The position numbers and the translations under genes are program-made. Positions 25,210-34,893 of a stretch of DNA of 64,000 nt are shown piece after piece. Source of the DNA: Syntrophomonadaceae bacterium (GTDB lineage: Bacteria; Bacillota_D; Dethiobacteria; DTU022; PWGO01); contig PWGT01000180.1 of the NCBI GenBank assembly GCA_003554535.1, positions 23,492 through 87,491 of the forward strand, in the 5' to 3' direction. The notes beneath the pieces were generated by a model. The model saw only the letters and a program-made list of their open reading frames with translations. It ran no database searches and was not told the DNA's origin. Each line of letters begins with the position of its first letter. Positions within the stretch are counted from its first letter, which is position 1.

Positions 25210-27885
25210 ATCCTACATAATTGGCAATTAAAAACAGGTAGTGAAGTTTGTGTAGAATTAAATGTAAGCCCCCATAAAGGTTTAACTTCTAACGAAGCTC
25301 AAAATAGAATGGAGATATGGGGAAATAATTCTTTACATGATTCTTCCCCCCTTTCATTATTTAGGTTGTTTTTAGCCCAGTTCCAGGATTTTTTGGTTCT
25401 GGTTTTGCTGGTAGCAACTCTTCTTTCGGGCATACTGGGGGAATACATTGATGGCTTAACCATCATGGCCATTGTTTTGTTAAATGCTCTCCTGGGAACT
25501 TTCCAGGAATACCGGGCCGAAAATTCTTTAAGAATGCTGCAAAAACTTGCCTCTCCCCAGGCTTTGGTTTTGAGGGAAGGAAAATTGTGTCAAATAGATT
25601 CAAGTGAAGTGGTTCCCGGAGACATTATACATTTTGAACAGGGTGATAGAATTTGCGCTGATATGCGGTTATTAGAATCATATTCATTGATTGTCAATGA
25701 AGCCCCTCTTACAGGCGAATCTCTTCCAGTTGGCAAAACCCAGCTTCCTCTGGAAGAGGCGTTTTCTAACCCTGGTGACATATCGAATATGGTATTTAGT
25801 GGAACTTTAGTAGAGGAGGGGAAGGGCAGGGGGGTAGTAGTTGCTACTGGGATGCAAACCCAGTTGGGTCAAATAGCTCACCTCATGGAGCAGACTGAAG
25901 CAAAACTTACGCCTCTACAGGTGCGATTAAATTCTTTAGGCAGGATACTTGTAGGTGCTTGCCTCTTGGTATGTTTTCTGGTGATTTTACTGGGGTTATG
26001 GAGGGGGGAAACTATTTATGCCATGCTTATGGCAGGCATCAGCCTTGCTGTTGCCGCCATACCTGAAGGCTTGCCAGCCATTGTTACGGTTTCTTTAGCT
26101 TTAGGAGTGCAGCGAATGGTCAGGCGTAAGGCAATAATTCGCCGGTTGCCGGCGGTAGAAACTTTAGGTTCGGCTACAGTGATCTGCTCTGATAAAACAG
26201 GAACCATGACGCAGAACAGGATGGTGCTTAAGGAAATTTTTGCAGACAGGAATTCTTTTATAATGGAGGCAGAAGGACCGACATTAAAAGAAAATAACGA
26301 AAGTTTTAGTTTTAGCAACTATGAGCGAGAAAAAAAAGCTTTTGCAGCATCAATGTTGGCCCTTCGCATAGGAGCGGCATGCAATAACGCAACTGAAGAA
26401 AAAAATAATTCATTCTCAGGGTTCAGAGGTACGCCAACTGAAGTAGCTCTTCTTAAAGCTGCGCAAGCAAGCGGATTGCCCCTTAAATATCAGATAATTT
26501 TTGAGCATCCTTTTAGTGCGGAAAGAAAGCGGATGACTGTATTGAGCAGGGATGAAGGGCTTAAAGTTTATGTAAAAGGAGCCCCTGAAACTGTTTTAAG
26601 AAGGTGCCGATATATTTGGAAAGATGGCAAGCCCTGCCCTTTAACTTCAGAAGAAAAGTTAATTATTCAAAACAAAGTGGAAGAGATGGGATCTAACGCT
26701 TTGAGGACTCTGGCTGTGGCATATAGAAATTTTCTTCCAGGCGAGCAGATGGAAAATGAAGAAGAGGTGGAGCAAAATCTAATATGGGTAGGCTTGTTAG
26801 GGCTGGAAGATCCCCCTCGCCCTGAAGTAATACCGGCGGTGGCAAGTTGCCGGCAGGCAGGTATTAAAGTGGTTATGATTACCGGTGACCACCGCAATAC
26901 CGCAGTAGCCGTTGGCAGCAGGCTAGGTATTTTAAATGGAGGCAGGGTTTTAACTGGGGAAGAGTTGGATGGGCTAAGTGATCATGAATTACGTGCCCAG
27001 GTGGAAGAAATCTCAATCTTTTCCCGGGTTAATCCTGCTCATAAATTACGCGTAGTCAGGGCTTTAAAAGAGAAGGGTCATGTTGTGGCCATGACAGGTG
27101 ATGGGGTTAATGATGCTCCTGCCGTTAAAGAAGCTGATATAGGAGTAGCCATGGGAATTGCTGGTACCGATGTAACCAAAGAAGCAGCTGCTTTGGTTTT
27201 GGAGGATGATAATTTTGCCTCAATAGTTGCTGCTATTGAAGAGGGACGAAATATTTATGCCAATGTGCGTAAATTTATTCGTTTTCTATTGTGTTGTAAT
27301 ACCGGCGAAATATTAACCATGCTGCTAACTATTCTTATTGGCCTTCCCCTTCCTTTACGTCCTATCCAAATTTTATGGATCAACTTGATAACCGATGGAT
27401 TGCCTGCATTAGCCCTGAGCATGGAGCCACCTGATAAAATGGTCATGCTTAAACCTCCTCGAGATAAAGATAGTGGTATATTTTCTCAATCATTGTGGTT
27501 ACGAATACTTTCCCGGGGCACATTAATAGCCATTTCCACCATAATAGTATTTGGGGTCACCCTTTTTCAATATAACAACCTCATTTATGCACAAAGTGCA
27601 GCTTTAACAACTCTTGTTGTTACTCAGTTGCTTTTTGTGTTTGAATGTCGTACGGAGGTTGTGCCTCATTGGAAGGCAGGATTGCCTTCTAACCATTATC
27701 TAAATTTTGCTGTTTTAATTTCTGTTCTTCTTCTTCTGCCAATTTTATATCTGCCAACATTCCAAAAAATTTTTTCTACTCTTCCCCTGGGTCTGGATAC
27801 TTGGTCAATAATAGGAATTGTATCCTTTGTCCCTTATTTAGTTATTGGATTGAGCGGTATGTTAAAAAAAAGTATATATAAGTGA
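25210..27885 (+). CDS. Calcium-type P-type ATPase (P2A), probable ATC start
   Basis: A cation-pumping P-type ATPase of about 891 residues. It shows the actuator loop TGES, the phosphorylation motif SDKTGTMTQNRM, the KGAPE nucleotide motif and TGDGVNDAPAVKEADIG. The M4 helix motif VAAIPEGLPA is typical of Ca2+ (SERCA-like) pumps. The conserved N-terminal domain (WQLKTGSEVC...KGLTSNEAQNRM) lies upstream of ATG 25309 and is open in frame, but no ATG/GTG/TTG exists there. ATC 25210 follows GAGGGGGAG by 6 bases and is the likely start. The ion specificity is inferred from motifs. Confidence 0.9.
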   Translation: MLHNWQLKTGSEVCVELNVSPHKGLTSNEAQNRMEIWGNNSLHDSSPLSLFRLFLAQFQDFLVLVLLVATLLSGILGEYIDGLTIMAIVLLNALLGTFQEYRAENSLRMLQKLASPQALVLREGKLCQIDSSEVVPGDIIHFEQGDRICADMRLLESYSLIVNEAPLTGESLPVGKTQLPLEEAFSNPGDISNMVFSGTLVEEGKGRGVVVATGMQTQLGQIAHLMEQTEAKLTPLQVRLNSLGRILVGACLLVCFLVILLGLWRGETIYAMLMAGISLAVAAIPEGLPAIVTVSLALGVQRMVRRKAIIRRLPAVETLGSATVICSDKTGTMTQNRMVLKEIFADRNSFIMEAEGPTLKENNESFSFSNYEREKKAFAASMLALRIGAACNNATEEKNNSFSGFRGTPTEVALLKAAQASGLPLKYQIIFEHPFSAERKRMTVLSRDEGLKVYVKGAPETVLRRCRYIWKDGKPCPLTSEEKLIIQNKVEEMGSNALRTLAVAYRNFLPGEQMENEEEVEQNLIWVGLLGLEDPPRPEVIPAVASCRQAGIKVVMITGDHRNTAVAVGSRLGILNGGRVLTGEELDGLSDHELRAQVEEISIFSRVNPAHKLRVVRALKEKGHVVAMTGDGVNDAPAVKEADIGVAMGIAGTDVTKEAAALVLEDDNFASIVAAIEEGRNIYANVRKFIRFLLCCNTGEILTMLLTILIGLPLPLRPIQILWINLITDGLPALALSMEPPDKMVMLKPPRDKDSGIFSQSLWLRILSRGTLIAISTIIVFGVTLFQYNNLIYAQSAALTTLVVTQLLFVFECRTEVVPHWKAGLPSNHYLNFAVLISVLLLLPILYLPTFQKIFSTLPLGLDTWSIIGIVSFVPYLVIGLSGMLKKSIYK

Positions 27886-27915
27886 TTTTTTCAGATTATA
27901 TAGTTGCTCTCCTTC

Positions 27916-27944
27916 TTGTTAATTGAATTCATAAATGATATTAT
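27916..27944 (+). promoter_or_regulatory. Sigma-A promoter before yicC
   Basis: TTGTTA (27916-27921) and TATTAT (27939-27944) with a 17-base spacer lie about 80 bases before yicC. They probably drive yicC-remA-gmk-rpoZ-coaBC. Confidence 0.6.
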
Positions 27945-28026
27945 GAGTGCGATAAAGTGAATAATTCGGAGATTTTAGCAGGATTTACAACAATATTTAT
28001 ATAAAATTAACTAAGGAGAGGGTATT

Positions 28027-28902
28027 TTGGTTTGTAGCATGACGGGCTATGGCTATGGCTATAGTTTAAAGGAGAACATGGGCATAACTATAGAGATCAA
28101 ATCTGTAAATCACCGTTACCTGGACCTTTCATTTCGCTTGCCTAAAGAATTGCAAAGATGGGAAGAATTAATGCGTTCCCGTATTCGGGAAAAGGTTGAA
28201 AGAGGCCGCCTGGAAATAAAATTAAAAGTTGAAAATATGCCTGAAGATATGTATTCCGTGCAGATAAATTATCACCTGGCACAAGCTTATTATGAGGCCT
28301 TACAGCAAGTCAGGGATACACTTTTAATGGATGATCCAGTCAAGCTAGATCAGATCATAAGTTTTCCTGATGTTTTTATGATCCAGGATCGCCTTGAGGA
28401 AGACGAATTAATTTCTGAGCTAATAGATGATGCCATTGTTAAAGCGCTAAAAGAGTTAATTAGTCAGAAAGAGAAAGAAGGCAAAAATCTTGCGGATGAT
28501 TTGTTAGATCGTTGTACAAATATAGAAGAACGCATGGAAAAAGCTTCTGAAAAAGCACCCATTGTTGTTGAGAATTATAGGCATCGATTGCGCCAAAAAA
28601 TTCAGGAATTGGAAGGAGGGGTCGCTGACGAAGAACGAATTCTTACTGAATGTACTATTTTTGCTGAACGATGTGATATCACGGAGGAGATTGTCCGAAT
28701 GAACAGTCATTTACAACTCTTTCGGGATTCTATGAACCAAGCTGGGGCTGTGGGGCGCAAGCTGGATTTTATTTTGCAGGAAATGGTTCGGGAAATTAAC
28801 ACCATAGGTTCAAAAGCCAATGATAACGAAATTTCAATTTGGGTGGTGGAAACAAAAACTGACCTGGAAAAAATGAGAGAGCAAGTGCAAAACATTGAAT
28901 GA
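28027..28902 (+). CDS. yicC: YicC-family endoribonuclease
   Basis: The 291-residue protein begins with VCSMTGYGYG, the family signature. It has an N-terminal YicC_N domain (IEIKSVNHRYLDLSFRLP) and a C-terminal DUF1732 domain (SKANDNEISIWVVETKTDLE, REQVQNIE). E. coli YicC has endoribonuclease activity on small RNAs; in Firmicutes the gene regularly precedes remA-gmk-rpoZ as here. TTG 28027 follows AAGGAGAGGG at a normal distance. Confidence 0.93.
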   Translation: MVCSMTGYGYGYSLKENMGITIEIKSVNHRYLDLSFRLPKELQRWEELMRSRIREKVERGRLEIKLKVENMPEDMYSVQINYHLAQAYYEALQQVRDTLLMDDPVKLDQIISFPDVFMIQDRLEEDELISELIDDAIVKALKELISQKEKEGKNLADDLLDRCTNIEERMEKASEKAPIVVENYRHRLRQKIQELEGGVADEERILTECTIFAERCDITEEIVRMNSHLQLFRDSMNQAGAVGRKLDFILQEMVREINTIGSKANDNEISIWVVETKTDLEKMREQVQNIE

Positions 28903-29053
28903 AAATATCTTATCTATTATAATGTCTTAAGTCTTTATTAGAAATTAGAAGATAGCTTAACTTAATAATTTTTTTATTGCTTCAAAACAAGCTTTACATA
29001 TAAATGAAGTACAAGCTTCATAATAAATTGGCTAGTATAAAGGAGGATTTGTG

Positions 29054-29323
29054 TTGAGTACAATTAAATTAATTAATATTGGTTTTGGAAACATTGTTTC
29101 TGCGCAGAGAATAATTGCGATTGTTAGCCCGGAGTCTGCGCCTATTAAAAGAGTAATAAATGAAGGTCGCGATCGGGGAATGCTCATTGATGCTACTTAC
29201 GGTCGGCGGACCAGGGCAGTAATAGTTACTGACAGCGGCCATGTTGTTTTATCAGCGGTCCAACCGGAAACAGTAAAGCACCGGCTAGATACTAAGGAAA
29301 CAACTTCTAGTGATGATAATTAA
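29054..29323 (+). CDS. remA: RemA-family DNA-binding regulator (DUF370)
   Basis: The 89-residue protein matches RemA along its length: [40 protein letters not shown] and [11 protein letters not shown]. In Bacillus subtilis RemA is a DNA-binding activator of biofilm-matrix and osmoprotection genes; in Clostridia the targets are unknown. TTG 29054 has AGGAGG 7 bases upstream and is preferred to GTG 29051. It sits between yicC and gmk, the conserved position. Confidence 0.92.
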   Translation: MSTIKLINIGFGNIVSAQRIIAIVSPESAPIKRVINEGRDRGMLIDATYGRRTRAVIVTDSGHVVLSAVQPETVKHRLDTKETTSSDDN

Positions 29324-29356
29324 AAAATTCAATAAATAAGGAGTGGCAGCAAATAA

Positions 29357-29950
29357 GTGTCCGGATTACCAATTGTAGTTTCAGGCCCATCCGGGGTTGG
29401 TAAAGGAACCCTGATTAATAAAATCTGTGCAAAAATGCCCCAGCTGGAGGTTTCTATTTCAACTACTACAAGGGAACCACGCCCGGGAGAAAAGAATGGT
29501 GAAAGTTATTTTTTTGTAAGCACAGAAGAATTTGAACAAAAAATAGAAACCGGATTTTTTTTAGAATGGGCTAAAGTATACGATCAATATTATGGGACTT
29601 CCAGGGAGTTTGTAGAGAAGGTGACGGAAAGCGGCAATAATATACTGCTGGAATTGGACGTTCAAGGTGCAATTCAGTTAAAAGAGAGTGTATCAGAGGC
29701 AGTGCTTATATTTATTGCGCCACCTTCCTTATCGGAATTACGAAGAAGGATAACAAGCCGGGGAACGGAAAAGCCCGAGCATATTGAAAAGCGGATGGAA
29801 ATTGCCTGGCAAGAATTAAAAATGTATAAAGAGTACGATTACTTGGTTATAAATGAAATTATTGAAGATACTGTTTCCAAGATTTATGCTATAATAACAG
29901 CTGAAGAACACCGGGTAAGCAGAAACCCGGATGTATGGTGGAATAAATAA
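29357..29950 (+). CDS. gmk: Guanylate kinase
   Basis: Gmk phosphorylates GMP and dGMP to the diphosphates using ATP. The 197-residue protein has the P-loop SGPSGVGKGTL (about residues 9-19), the GMP-binding segment STTTREPRPGEKNG and the lid-region arginines in RRRITSRGTEKPEHIEKR. GTG 29357 is spaced from AAGGAGTGG. rpoZ follows by 14 bases. Confidence 0.97.
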   Translation: MSGLPIVVSGPSGVGKGTLINKICAKMPQLEVSISTTTREPRPGEKNGESYFFVSTEEFEQKIETGFFLEWAKVYDQYYGTSREFVEKVTESGNNILLELDVQGAIQLKESVSEAVLIFIAPPSLSELRRRITSRGTEKPEHIEKRMEIAWQELKMYKEYDYLVINEIIEDTVSKIYAIITAEEHRVSRNPDVWWNK

Positions 29951-29964
29951 AGGAGGGATTTCCG

Positions 29965-30171
29965 ATGCTCTATCCGGCAGTGGATGATTTACTTGAGCAA
30001 GTTGATTCAAAGTATACTCTGGCTATAACAGCTGCCAAAAGGGCAAGGCAAATTAAAGAAGGTAGCAGGCCTCAGGTAAAAACAGATTCTATAAAAGATG
30101 TTTCAATTGCCCTGGAAGAAATTGCTAAAGGCAAAGTTCAATACGAAAGAATACGTGATGGAATTAAATAG
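29965..30171 (+). CDS. rpoZ: RNA polymerase omega subunit
   Basis: The 68-residue protein has the omega fold signature YTLAITAAKRARQI followed by the VSIALEEIAKGKV region. Omega helps fold and stabilise the beta' subunit. Start MLYPAVDDLLEQVDSKY and length are normal. ATG 29965 follows AAGGAGGG. It lies between gmk and coaBC, a conserved order. Confidence 0.95.
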   Translation: MLYPAVDDLLEQVDSKYTLAITAAKRARQIKEGSRPQVKTDSIKDVSIALEEIAKGKVQYERIRDGIK

Positions 30172-30199
30172 TCAGGTTTAATCCAAGGGAGCGGTAAAT

Positions 30200-31405
30200 T
30201 TGGAAGACAATAAAAGGATTCTCCTGGGAGTAACCGGCGGCATAGCTGCATATAAAGTTGCCGATCTGGTACGGTTGTGTACCAGGGAAAATCATAGTGT
30301 ACAGGTTATGATGACTGCATCTGCCAGAGAATTAATTGGGCCTTTGACTTTTCAAACTCTCACCAATAATCCTGTATATACTGATCTTTTTGGGCTCTAC
30401 GAAAATGAGATCAGGCATATTGAATTGGCTAATACTCCCTCATTAATAGTTATTGCACCTGCTACAGCCAATACTATTGGTAAGTTGGCAAATGGTATTG
30501 CAGATAACTTGCTTACCACAGTTGTTTTGGCATCTTCAGTGCCTGTGCTAATTGTGCCTTCAATGAACGAACGCATGTATGACAATTTGGCTGTACAAGA
30601 AAACCTTCAGAAGTTAAAGAATTATGGGTATTATGTAATGGAGCCTGATGAAGGCGATTTGGCATGCGGAATTTGTGGAAAAGGGCGTATGCCGTCACCA
30701 GAAGATATTCTATCTCAAATAAAGACTATAATGTTTAAAAAAAAAGACTTTGAAGGAATTAAAGCTCTGGTTACCGCAGGACCTACCTATGAACCCATGG
30801 ATCCAGTCCGGTTCTTTACCAACTATTCCACCGGCAAAATGGGATTTGCCGTAGCTTTGGCTCTTCAAGAAAGAGGGGCAGATGTATGTTTGGTCACGGG
30901 ACCTACCTGTTTAGATGAACCGTCCAACATGGAAGTAGTAAGGACAAACACTGCTCAACAAATGTTTGAAGAAGTGGAAAAACGTTATGAGCATACTGAC
31001 CTGGTTATAAAAGCTGCTGCTGTATCAGATTACCGCCCGGCCGGTGTAGAAGAACAAAAAATAAAAAAAGATAAGGAACTAACAGTAAAGCTGGAAAAGA
31101 ATCCGGATATTTTAAAAGAGTTGGGAGCCAGGAAAAAAAACCAGCTTCTGGTGGGTTTTGCTGCGGAGACTCAGGACTTGCGTAAAAATGCCCTGGAGAA
31201 ATTGAATTCAAAAAACCTTGATTTAATAGTAGCTAATGATCTAACTGAGGAGGAAGCCGGATTTGCTTCTTCTCAAAATAAAGTTACTGTTTTTTCTCAA
31301 GATGGAAAGACTTATGAGATACCTCAAATGAGTAAATATGAGGTGGCCCATGGGGTCCTGGACATAATATGTAAGACTTGCTTTCAATATCTTCCTGAAA
31401 ATTAA
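30200..31405 (+). CDS. coaBC: Bifunctional phosphopantothenoylcysteine decarboxylase / phosphopantothenate-cysteine ligase
   Basis: The protein carries two consecutive steps of coenzyme A synthesis. The N-terminal FMN-dependent decarboxylase (residues 1-180) starts GVTGGIAAYKVADLVR and includes VPSMNERMYDN and GICGKGRMPSPEDI. The C-terminal ligase (about 185-401) has VTAGPTYEPMDPVRF followed by TNYSTGKMG, and KKDKELTVKLEKNPDI. TTG 30200 has AAGGGAGCGG upstream. Its stop codon shares bases with the stop of the reverse-strand SpoIIM-like gene. Confidence 0.95.
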   Translation: MEDNKRILLGVTGGIAAYKVADLVRLCTRENHSVQVMMTASARELIGPLTFQTLTNNPVYTDLFGLYENEIRHIELANTPSLIVIAPATANTIGKLANGIADNLLTTVVLASSVPVLIVPSMNERMYDNLAVQENLQKLKNYGYYVMEPDEGDLACGICGKGRMPSPEDILSQIKTIMFKKKDFEGIKALVTAGPTYEPMDPVRFFTNYSTGKMGFAVALALQERGADVCLVTGPTCLDEPSNMEVVRTNTAQQMFEEVEKRYEHTDLVIKAAAVSDYRPAGVEEQKIKKDKELTVKLEKNPDILKELGARKKNQLLVGFAAETQDLRKNALEKLNSKNLDLIVANDLTEEEAGFASSQNKVTVFSQDGKTYEIPQMSKYEVAHGVLDIICKTCFQYLPEN

Positions 31406-32019
31406 AATAGAGTTTCAAGTAGGGCTTTAGTTAAATATATTTCTATAAAAGCTGCAATAAAAAGTAAAACAACTACAAGCGGAAGAACAGAAATTATTTC
31501 TTTCCAAATGAATTTGAAACTTTCCCCCCTGCTCTTGTGTGGGAGGGGGTTGATGATAGTATGATAACCCAATTTTAAGCCAAAGGAAGAACAGATAAAA
31601 AATGCTGCCAGTTCTGGAATACCATGGGGTGCTATGCCTGCTACGATAAACCAAATTGAAGTTCCTTGTTCTAAAACTTGCATGCTAATAGTGCCCAGCA
31701 TTCCACCATTTAATAAAAGGGTGAACAAGGGGGATAAGCCCAGGATAACCCCTAGAAAAAGCATTTGGAATGAAGATATCACATTGTTTATAAAAATAAG
31801 GAGTGTCCCGATTAATGGGTGGCTTTGAGTGATGAATTCTACTATATATTCCAAAAAAGCAAAAGCTTCCTGGTTAAATTCGTCCACATATTCATGGGGC
31901 ATGGCCTGGTAGCTTGCCAGGAACGAAAAAAAGCCCAGGCCAAATATAACTAAGGAAAGCAATATCCAGGTCCGGTTGTTTTTTATTACTTGTGAAATGG
32001 GGAAAAAGCCAGTATTCAT
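31402..32019 (-). CDS. Stage II sporulation protein M-like (DUF95) membrane protein
   Basis: The 205-residue protein has about five hydrophobic segments. It shows the features of SpoIIM/DUF95 proteins: a long first loop, then FINNVISSFQMLFLGVILGL, the GIAPHGIPELAAFFI motif and a final C-terminal helix. SpoIIM works with SpoIID and SpoIIP in septal peptidoglycan remodelling during engulfment; DUF95 paralogues have unknown roles. ATG at 32019 (reverse) follows AGAGGTG. It is inserted in reverse orientation between coaBC and priA and overlaps the coaBC stop. A general DUF95 role is as likely as true SpoIIM. Confidence 0.78.
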   Translation of the reverse strand: MNTGFFPISQVIKNNRTWILLSLVIFGLGFFSFLASYQAMPHEYVDEFNQEAFAFLEYIVEFITQSHPLIGTLLIFINNVISSFQMLFLGVILGLSPLFTLLLNGGMLGTISMQVLEQGTSIWFIVAGIAPHGIPELAAFFICSSFGLKLGYHTIINPLPHKSRGESFKFIWKEIISVLPLVVVLLFIAAFIEIYLTKALLETLF

Positions 32020-32133
32020 TATAGCACCTCTTTGAAATTATAGCCTTATTATAACTTTTTTCAAAGATTTGTTAAAGGGAAAAGAAGCCTGGGTTTTTGT
32101 ATTCTCAAAAATATTAATAGGAGATGTAGACAA

Positions 32134-34377
32134 GTGGAGTATGCAGAGGTAATTGTTAACATAATAACTGATGCTATTGATCGCCCTTTTCATTACCGGG
32201 TACCGGAGAACTTGCAGGAAGAAGTATATCCGGGAAGAAAAGTACAGGTTCCTTTTGGTAGTCGTAAGGTTTCCGGTTATGTATGGAATCTAATCCCAAC
32301 TCCTGAGGTAGAAAATGTGCGGGAGATTGCTTCTGTTGAAGATCAGAGGGTAACTCTTACCCCTGAGTTTTTGGAAATGGTGGATTGGTTTTGTAAGCGT
32401 TATTTTTGCCGGACTATTGAAGCGATAAATTTGCTTTTGCCTCCTGGGTATGAACGGATAAAAGAAATTCGAGAGAAAGTCGTGGTGCTTTCTTCTCATG
32501 TAAAAGAGAAACCATCTGAGTTTTGGGAAAAGTTAGCTCGCAAAGCTCCTCGGCAAAATGAGATTATGCAACTAATGCTTCAGGAGGAGGTAGTACCCTG
32601 GAATCGTTTGTTGAAAACCACCGGAGTTAGCTCTGCCGTGGTTAGGGAATTAGAAAAAAAGGGCCTTCTAAAAATAGAAGAGAGGGCTTTTAATGATAAG
32701 CAAGAAGCTTATAATTCTGTGGAGAATAATGAAGAAGAGTTGAATATGGTCTTAACTCCAGAGCAACAAAGCATACTAACTTCCATTGAAGATTCGTTAA
32801 AAAATAATAGCCAGGAAAATTTCCTAATTCATGGAGTAACAGGTAGTGGCAAGACAGAAGTTTATTTGCGTAGTATAAAGGCGTGCCTAAGGTTGGGTAA
32901 AAATGCCATTATTTTGGTGCCAGAAATAGCGCTCACTCCACAGATGATAGCTTATTTTAAAAACAGGTTGCCGGGAGAGGTAGCTCTTTTGCACAGCCAA
33001 CTACCTTTAAGAGAAAGGTATAATCAGTGGTTTAAGGTTAAGGATGGGCGTTCACGAGTAGTACTGGGAACTCGCTCGGCTATTTTTGCTCCTTTGGAGA
33101 ATATTGGTGTTATTATTATTGATGAAGAGCAAGAGAATAGTTATAAGCAAGAAGAAACTCCTCGCTATCATGCCCGCGAGGTAGCAGAATGGAGAGCAAG
33201 TTATTACGGTGCTACACTGGTAATGGGAAGTGCTACTCCATCCATAGAATCATACTGGAAAGCTTCAACAGGGCAAATGAAATTAGTGGAAATGAAAAAC
33301 AGGGCAACACCTTTTGCCCTGCCTCTAGTTGAAATAGTTGATATGCGGGCGGAAATGCGTTCAGGCAATCGTAGCATTTTTAGCAAAAGCTTGTGGGAAA
33401 AACTAAACAACATTGCAGATAGGGGTGAGCAGGCATTACTTTTTATCAATCGGCGCGGGTTTTCTAATTTTGTACTTTGCAGAGAATGTGGTTTTATCTT
33501 AAGGTGTCCTCATTGCTCTGTGTCGCTTACCTTTCATTCTGAAAAAACAATGATGGTTTGCCATTACTGCTTTTATGTTACTCAACCTCCAGAAATTTGC
33601 CCGGATTGTAAAGGCACATATATTAAGTATTTTGGCGCTGGAACACAACGTGTAGAACAAGAAATTAAAAAGTATTTTCCACAACTAAGTGTAATGCGAA
33701 TGGACCGGGACACAACTTCACGCAAGGGGACCCACAAAAAGTTATGGCAAGATTTCAGAGATGGCAAAGCCCGTATTATGATTGGAACTCAAATGATTGC
33801 CAAAGGAATGGATTTTCCAGGTGTTACGCTGGTTGGTGTAGTGGCAGCTGATACTGGAATTCACTTGCCTGACTTCAGGGCTGCAGAGAGGACTTTTCAG
33901 TTGATGACCCAGGTTTCGGGCAGAGCTGGAAGGGGAGAGCAAAAGGGTGAAGTGGTGGTGCAAACATACCATCCCAATCATTACAGCATAGTTTGTGTTA
34001 AAGAACATGATTATCATCGGTTCTATAATGAGGAGATAGAGTATCGCCGCGAACTTGGCTATCCTCCCTTTGAGGAAATGTTGCGTTTTTTGTTTATTTC
34101 TCAAGAAGAAGGTAAATGCTATAATGCTTCATTGCACATGAACAGCTTGATTGAGGAATATTTGGAAAAGGAAGAGGTCGAAATTGAAATTATGGGGCCT
34201 GCCCCGGCTCCATTGTTTCAAATAAAAAGGTATTTCCGTTATCAGCTAATCCTTAAAGGCAAAAATTTAAGTAAAATTTCCGAGGAGCTAAAGCAGATAA
34301 TTAATAATTATAAAAAAACTTGGAATAGCCAGGATGTGAGACTTACCATAGATTTTAATCCACAAATGATGTTATAA
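32134..34377 (+). CDS. priA: Primosomal protein N' (PriA helicase)
   Basis: PriA restarts collapsed replication forks by recognising branched DNA and loading DnaB. The 747-residue protein has an N-terminal fork-binding domain (PFHYRVPENL, VPFGSRKVSGYV) and Walker A GVTGSGKTEVYLR. The Walker B segment reads IIIDEEQENSYKQ, with DEEQ instead of the usual DEEH. A zinc-binding module follows (CRECGFILRCPHC, CHYCFYVTQPPEICPDC), then helicase motifs V-VI (GTQMIAKGMDFPGVTLVGV, QVSGRAGRG). GTG 32134 follows AGGAGATG. It leads a priA-def-fmt-rsmB run. Confidence 0.96.
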   Translation: MEYAEVIVNIITDAIDRPFHYRVPENLQEEVYPGRKVQVPFGSRKVSGYVWNLIPTPEVENVREIASVEDQRVTLTPEFLEMVDWFCKRYFCRTIEAINLLLPPGYERIKEIREKVVVLSSHVKEKPSEFWEKLARKAPRQNEIMQLMLQEEVVPWNRLLKTTGVSSAVVRELEKKGLLKIEERAFNDKQEAYNSVENNEEELNMVLTPEQQSILTSIEDSLKNNSQENFLIHGVTGSGKTEVYLRSIKACLRLGKNAIILVPEIALTPQMIAYFKNRLPGEVALLHSQLPLRERYNQWFKVKDGRSRVVLGTRSAIFAPLENIGVIIIDEEQENSYKQEETPRYHAREVAEWRASYYGATLVMGSATPSIESYWKASTGQMKLVEMKNRATPFALPLVEIVDMRAEMRSGNRSIFSKSLWEKLNNIADRGEQALLFINRRGFSNFVLCRECGFILRCPHCSVSLTFHSEKTMMVCHYCFYVTQPPEICPDCKGTYIKYFGAGTQRVEQEIKKYFPQLSVMRMDRDTTSRKGTHKKLWQDFRDGKARIMIGTQMIAKGMDFPGVTLVGVVAADTGIHLPDFRAAERTFQLMTQVSGRAGRGEQKGEVVVQTYHPNHYSIVCVKEHDYHRFYNEEIEYRRELGYPPFEEMLRFLFISQEEGKCYNASLHMNSLIEEYLEKEEVEIEIMGPAPAPLFQIKRYFRYQLILKGKNLSKISEELKQIINNYKKTWNSQDVRLTIDFNPQMML

Positions 34378-34407
34378 TATTATTCTATAGGATGGGGGTG
34401 GAAGTAG

Positions 34408-34893
34408 ATGGCAATAAGGAAATTAGTTGATTCGGATCATGCTGTTTTAAGGGAAAAAGCTGATCCCATAAAAAAAATATCTGATCCCATAAAGCAATTA
34501 CTGGATGATATGGTAGAAACCATGGTGCACTTGAATGGTTTAGGTTTAGCAGCACCCCAATTGGGTATATCTCGCCAACTGGTAGTAGTTAAAGCTGGGG
34601 AAGGAGAATTTCTAAAACTGGTAAATCCCCAAATTGTGGACTCTAGTGGTGAGGATGTGGATGTTGAGGGGTGCTTAAGTTTGCCCGGAGCTTTTGGTGA
34701 AGTTAAACGAGCAGATAATATTTTTGTAGAAGCGTTAAACCCGGGTGGGGAACACATTAATTTTAATGCTTCGGGAATGCTAGCCAGGATAATCCAGCAC
34801 GAAGTAGATCATTTGCAAGGTGTACTATTTGTTGATCGTGCAATTCGTATTATTGATCCGGAAGAATTGCAGCAGAAAGGAGATAATGCTTGA
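34408..34893 (+). CDS. def: Peptide deformylase
   Basis: This metalloenzyme removes the formyl group from nascent polypeptides. The 161-residue protein has all three motifs: GLGLAAPQLG (motif 1), EGCLSLPG (motif 2, metal-binding Cys) and QHEVDHLQG (motif 3, HExxH with the catalytic Glu). ATG 34408 has GGGGGTGG about 7 bases upstream. It overlaps fmt, the enzyme that installs the formyl group, by four bases. Confidence 0.97.
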   Translation: MAIRKLVDSDHAVLREKADPIKKISDPIKQLLDDMVETMVHLNGLGLAAPQLGISRQLVVVKAGEGEFLKLVNPQIVDSSGEDVDVEGCLSLPGAFGEVKRADNIFVEALNPGGEHINFNASGMLARIIQHEVDHLQGVLFVDRAIRIIDPEELQQKGDNA

